NCBI RefSeq assembly: GCF_001571105.1
Contig: NZ_BCTD01000015.1
DNA: 64,000 nt
Strand: one strand, 5' to 3'
DNA from: Azotobacter vinelandii
GTDB lineage: Bacteria; Pseudomonadota; Gammaproteobacteria; Pseudomonadales; Pseudomonadaceae
The notes beneath the pieces were generated by a model, which ran no database searches, was not told the DNA's origin, and was given only the letters and a program-made list of their open reading frames with translations. Both the position numbers and the translations under genes were made by a program. Below are positions 63,570 to 64,000 of this stretch, in pieces (the stretch's first letter is position 1; the number at the start of each line of letters is the position of its first letter).

Positions 63570-64000
63570 GGTTCGCCGCCGCCCGCCACTGGGTGTTCGA
63601 CATGGACGGTACCCTGACCGTCGCCGTCCATGATTTCGCCGCCATCCGCCGCGCCCTGGAGATCCCGCCGGAGGACGACATCCTCCACCACCTGGCGGCC
63701 CTGCCGGCGGAGCAGGCGCTGGCCAAGCGTGCCTGGCTGCTCGAACACGAACGCGCCCTGGCCCTGGGCGCGCGTCCGGCCGCCGGCGCGGTGGAATTGG
63801 TGCGCACGCTGTGCCGGCGCGGCTGCCGGCTCGGCCTGCTGACGCGCAACGCCCACGAATTGGCGCTGCTCACCCTGGCGGCGATCGGCCTGGCCGACTG
63901 CTTCGCCGGTGTGGATATCGTCGGTCGCGACGAGGCGCCGCCCAAGCCGCATCCCGGCGGCCTGCTGCAACTGGCCGCGGCCTGGGGCGTGGCGCCCGCG
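63566..64000 (+). CDS. HAD-superfamily phosphatase, cut by the window end
   Basis: The first 145 residues have the HAD nucleophile motif I VFDMDGTLTVAVHDF and motif II LLTRN, with motif III KPHPGG near the end. It is a phosphoglycolate phosphatase-like enzyme of unknown substrate. The GTG start overlaps the tesB stop in a GTGA motif, so it is coupled to tesB. The 3' end lies outside the window. Confidence 0.85.
   Translation, partial: MRFAAARHWVFDMDGTLTVAVHDFAAIRRALEIPPEDDILHHLAALPAEQALAKRAWLLEHERALALGARPAAGAVELVRTLCRRGCRLGLLTRNAHELALLTLAAIGLADCFAGVDIVGRDEAPPKPHPGGLLQLAAAWGVAPA

Overview
The window is high-GC gammaproteobacterial chromosome of the Pseudomonadaceae, most likely Azotobacter. 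The right half follows the Pseudomonas order orn–queG–nnrE–tsaE–amiB–mutL–miaA–hfq–hflX–hflK–hflC–hisZ–purA–tRNA-Leu–rnr–rlmB–rpsF–rpsR–rplI–dnaB. The 271-residue rhodanese at 32041-32856 is, as far as I recall, almost identical to RhdA of Azotobacter vinelandii, including its CQTHHR active-site loop. These identifications come from reading translations; no database search was run.

Layout. 1-8112: a MATE transporter with a small membrane partner, a tandem universal stress protein, an SdiA-regulated-type protein, aquaporin Z, a GH5 glucanase without a signal peptide, and an SbmA/YddA-type ABC transporter whose ATPase motifs are all degenerate. 8113-16250 is an accessory stretch: a broken CYP152 fatty-acid peroxygenase, a periplasmic protein, a DUF202 protein, a secreted HELTH-motif protein with three exact Cys-module repeats, about 1.6 kb of lower-GC DNA with one small membrane gene and a long palindrome, a patatin phospholipase and two DUF4136 proteins. 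16257-23441: cmoM with a MazG-like gene, then a sigma-54-type acidic amino-acid uptake operon ending in periplasmic asparaginase/glutaminase, then msrPQ. 23547-29488: a short-chain dehydrogenase and thiolase pair, two small genes (one a KGG stress protein), a YtjB-like protein, and serB.

29487-31171 is a remodelled junction: a MITE-like element abuts the serB stop codon, an alcohol dehydrogenase follows, and then the frameshifted tail of an EAL-domain gene that looks like fimX. psd, rhdA, rsgA, orn and queG come next. motAB, which I remember lying between rsgA and rhdA in Pseudomonas aeruginosa, is absent. 35708-56406 is a dense block of tightly coupled housekeeping genes for metabolite repair, tRNA modification, cell-wall amidase, mismatch repair, Hfq and the HflKC quality-control complex, His and purine synthesis, two identical tRNA-Leu(CAG), RNase R, and the S6/S18/L9/DnaB cluster. 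56474-64000: an MFS transporter, a YgiQ radical-SAM protein, an intergenic region with two matched DnaA-box pairs, rlmG, an Fpr-type flavoprotein, tesB and a HAD phosphatase cut by the window end.

The most unusual items are the ATPase-dead SbmA/YddA-type transporter, the triple C-x6-C-x11-C-x-C protein, the paired DnaA-box modules, the MITE plus fimX relic beside serB, and the doubly damaged CYP152 gene.
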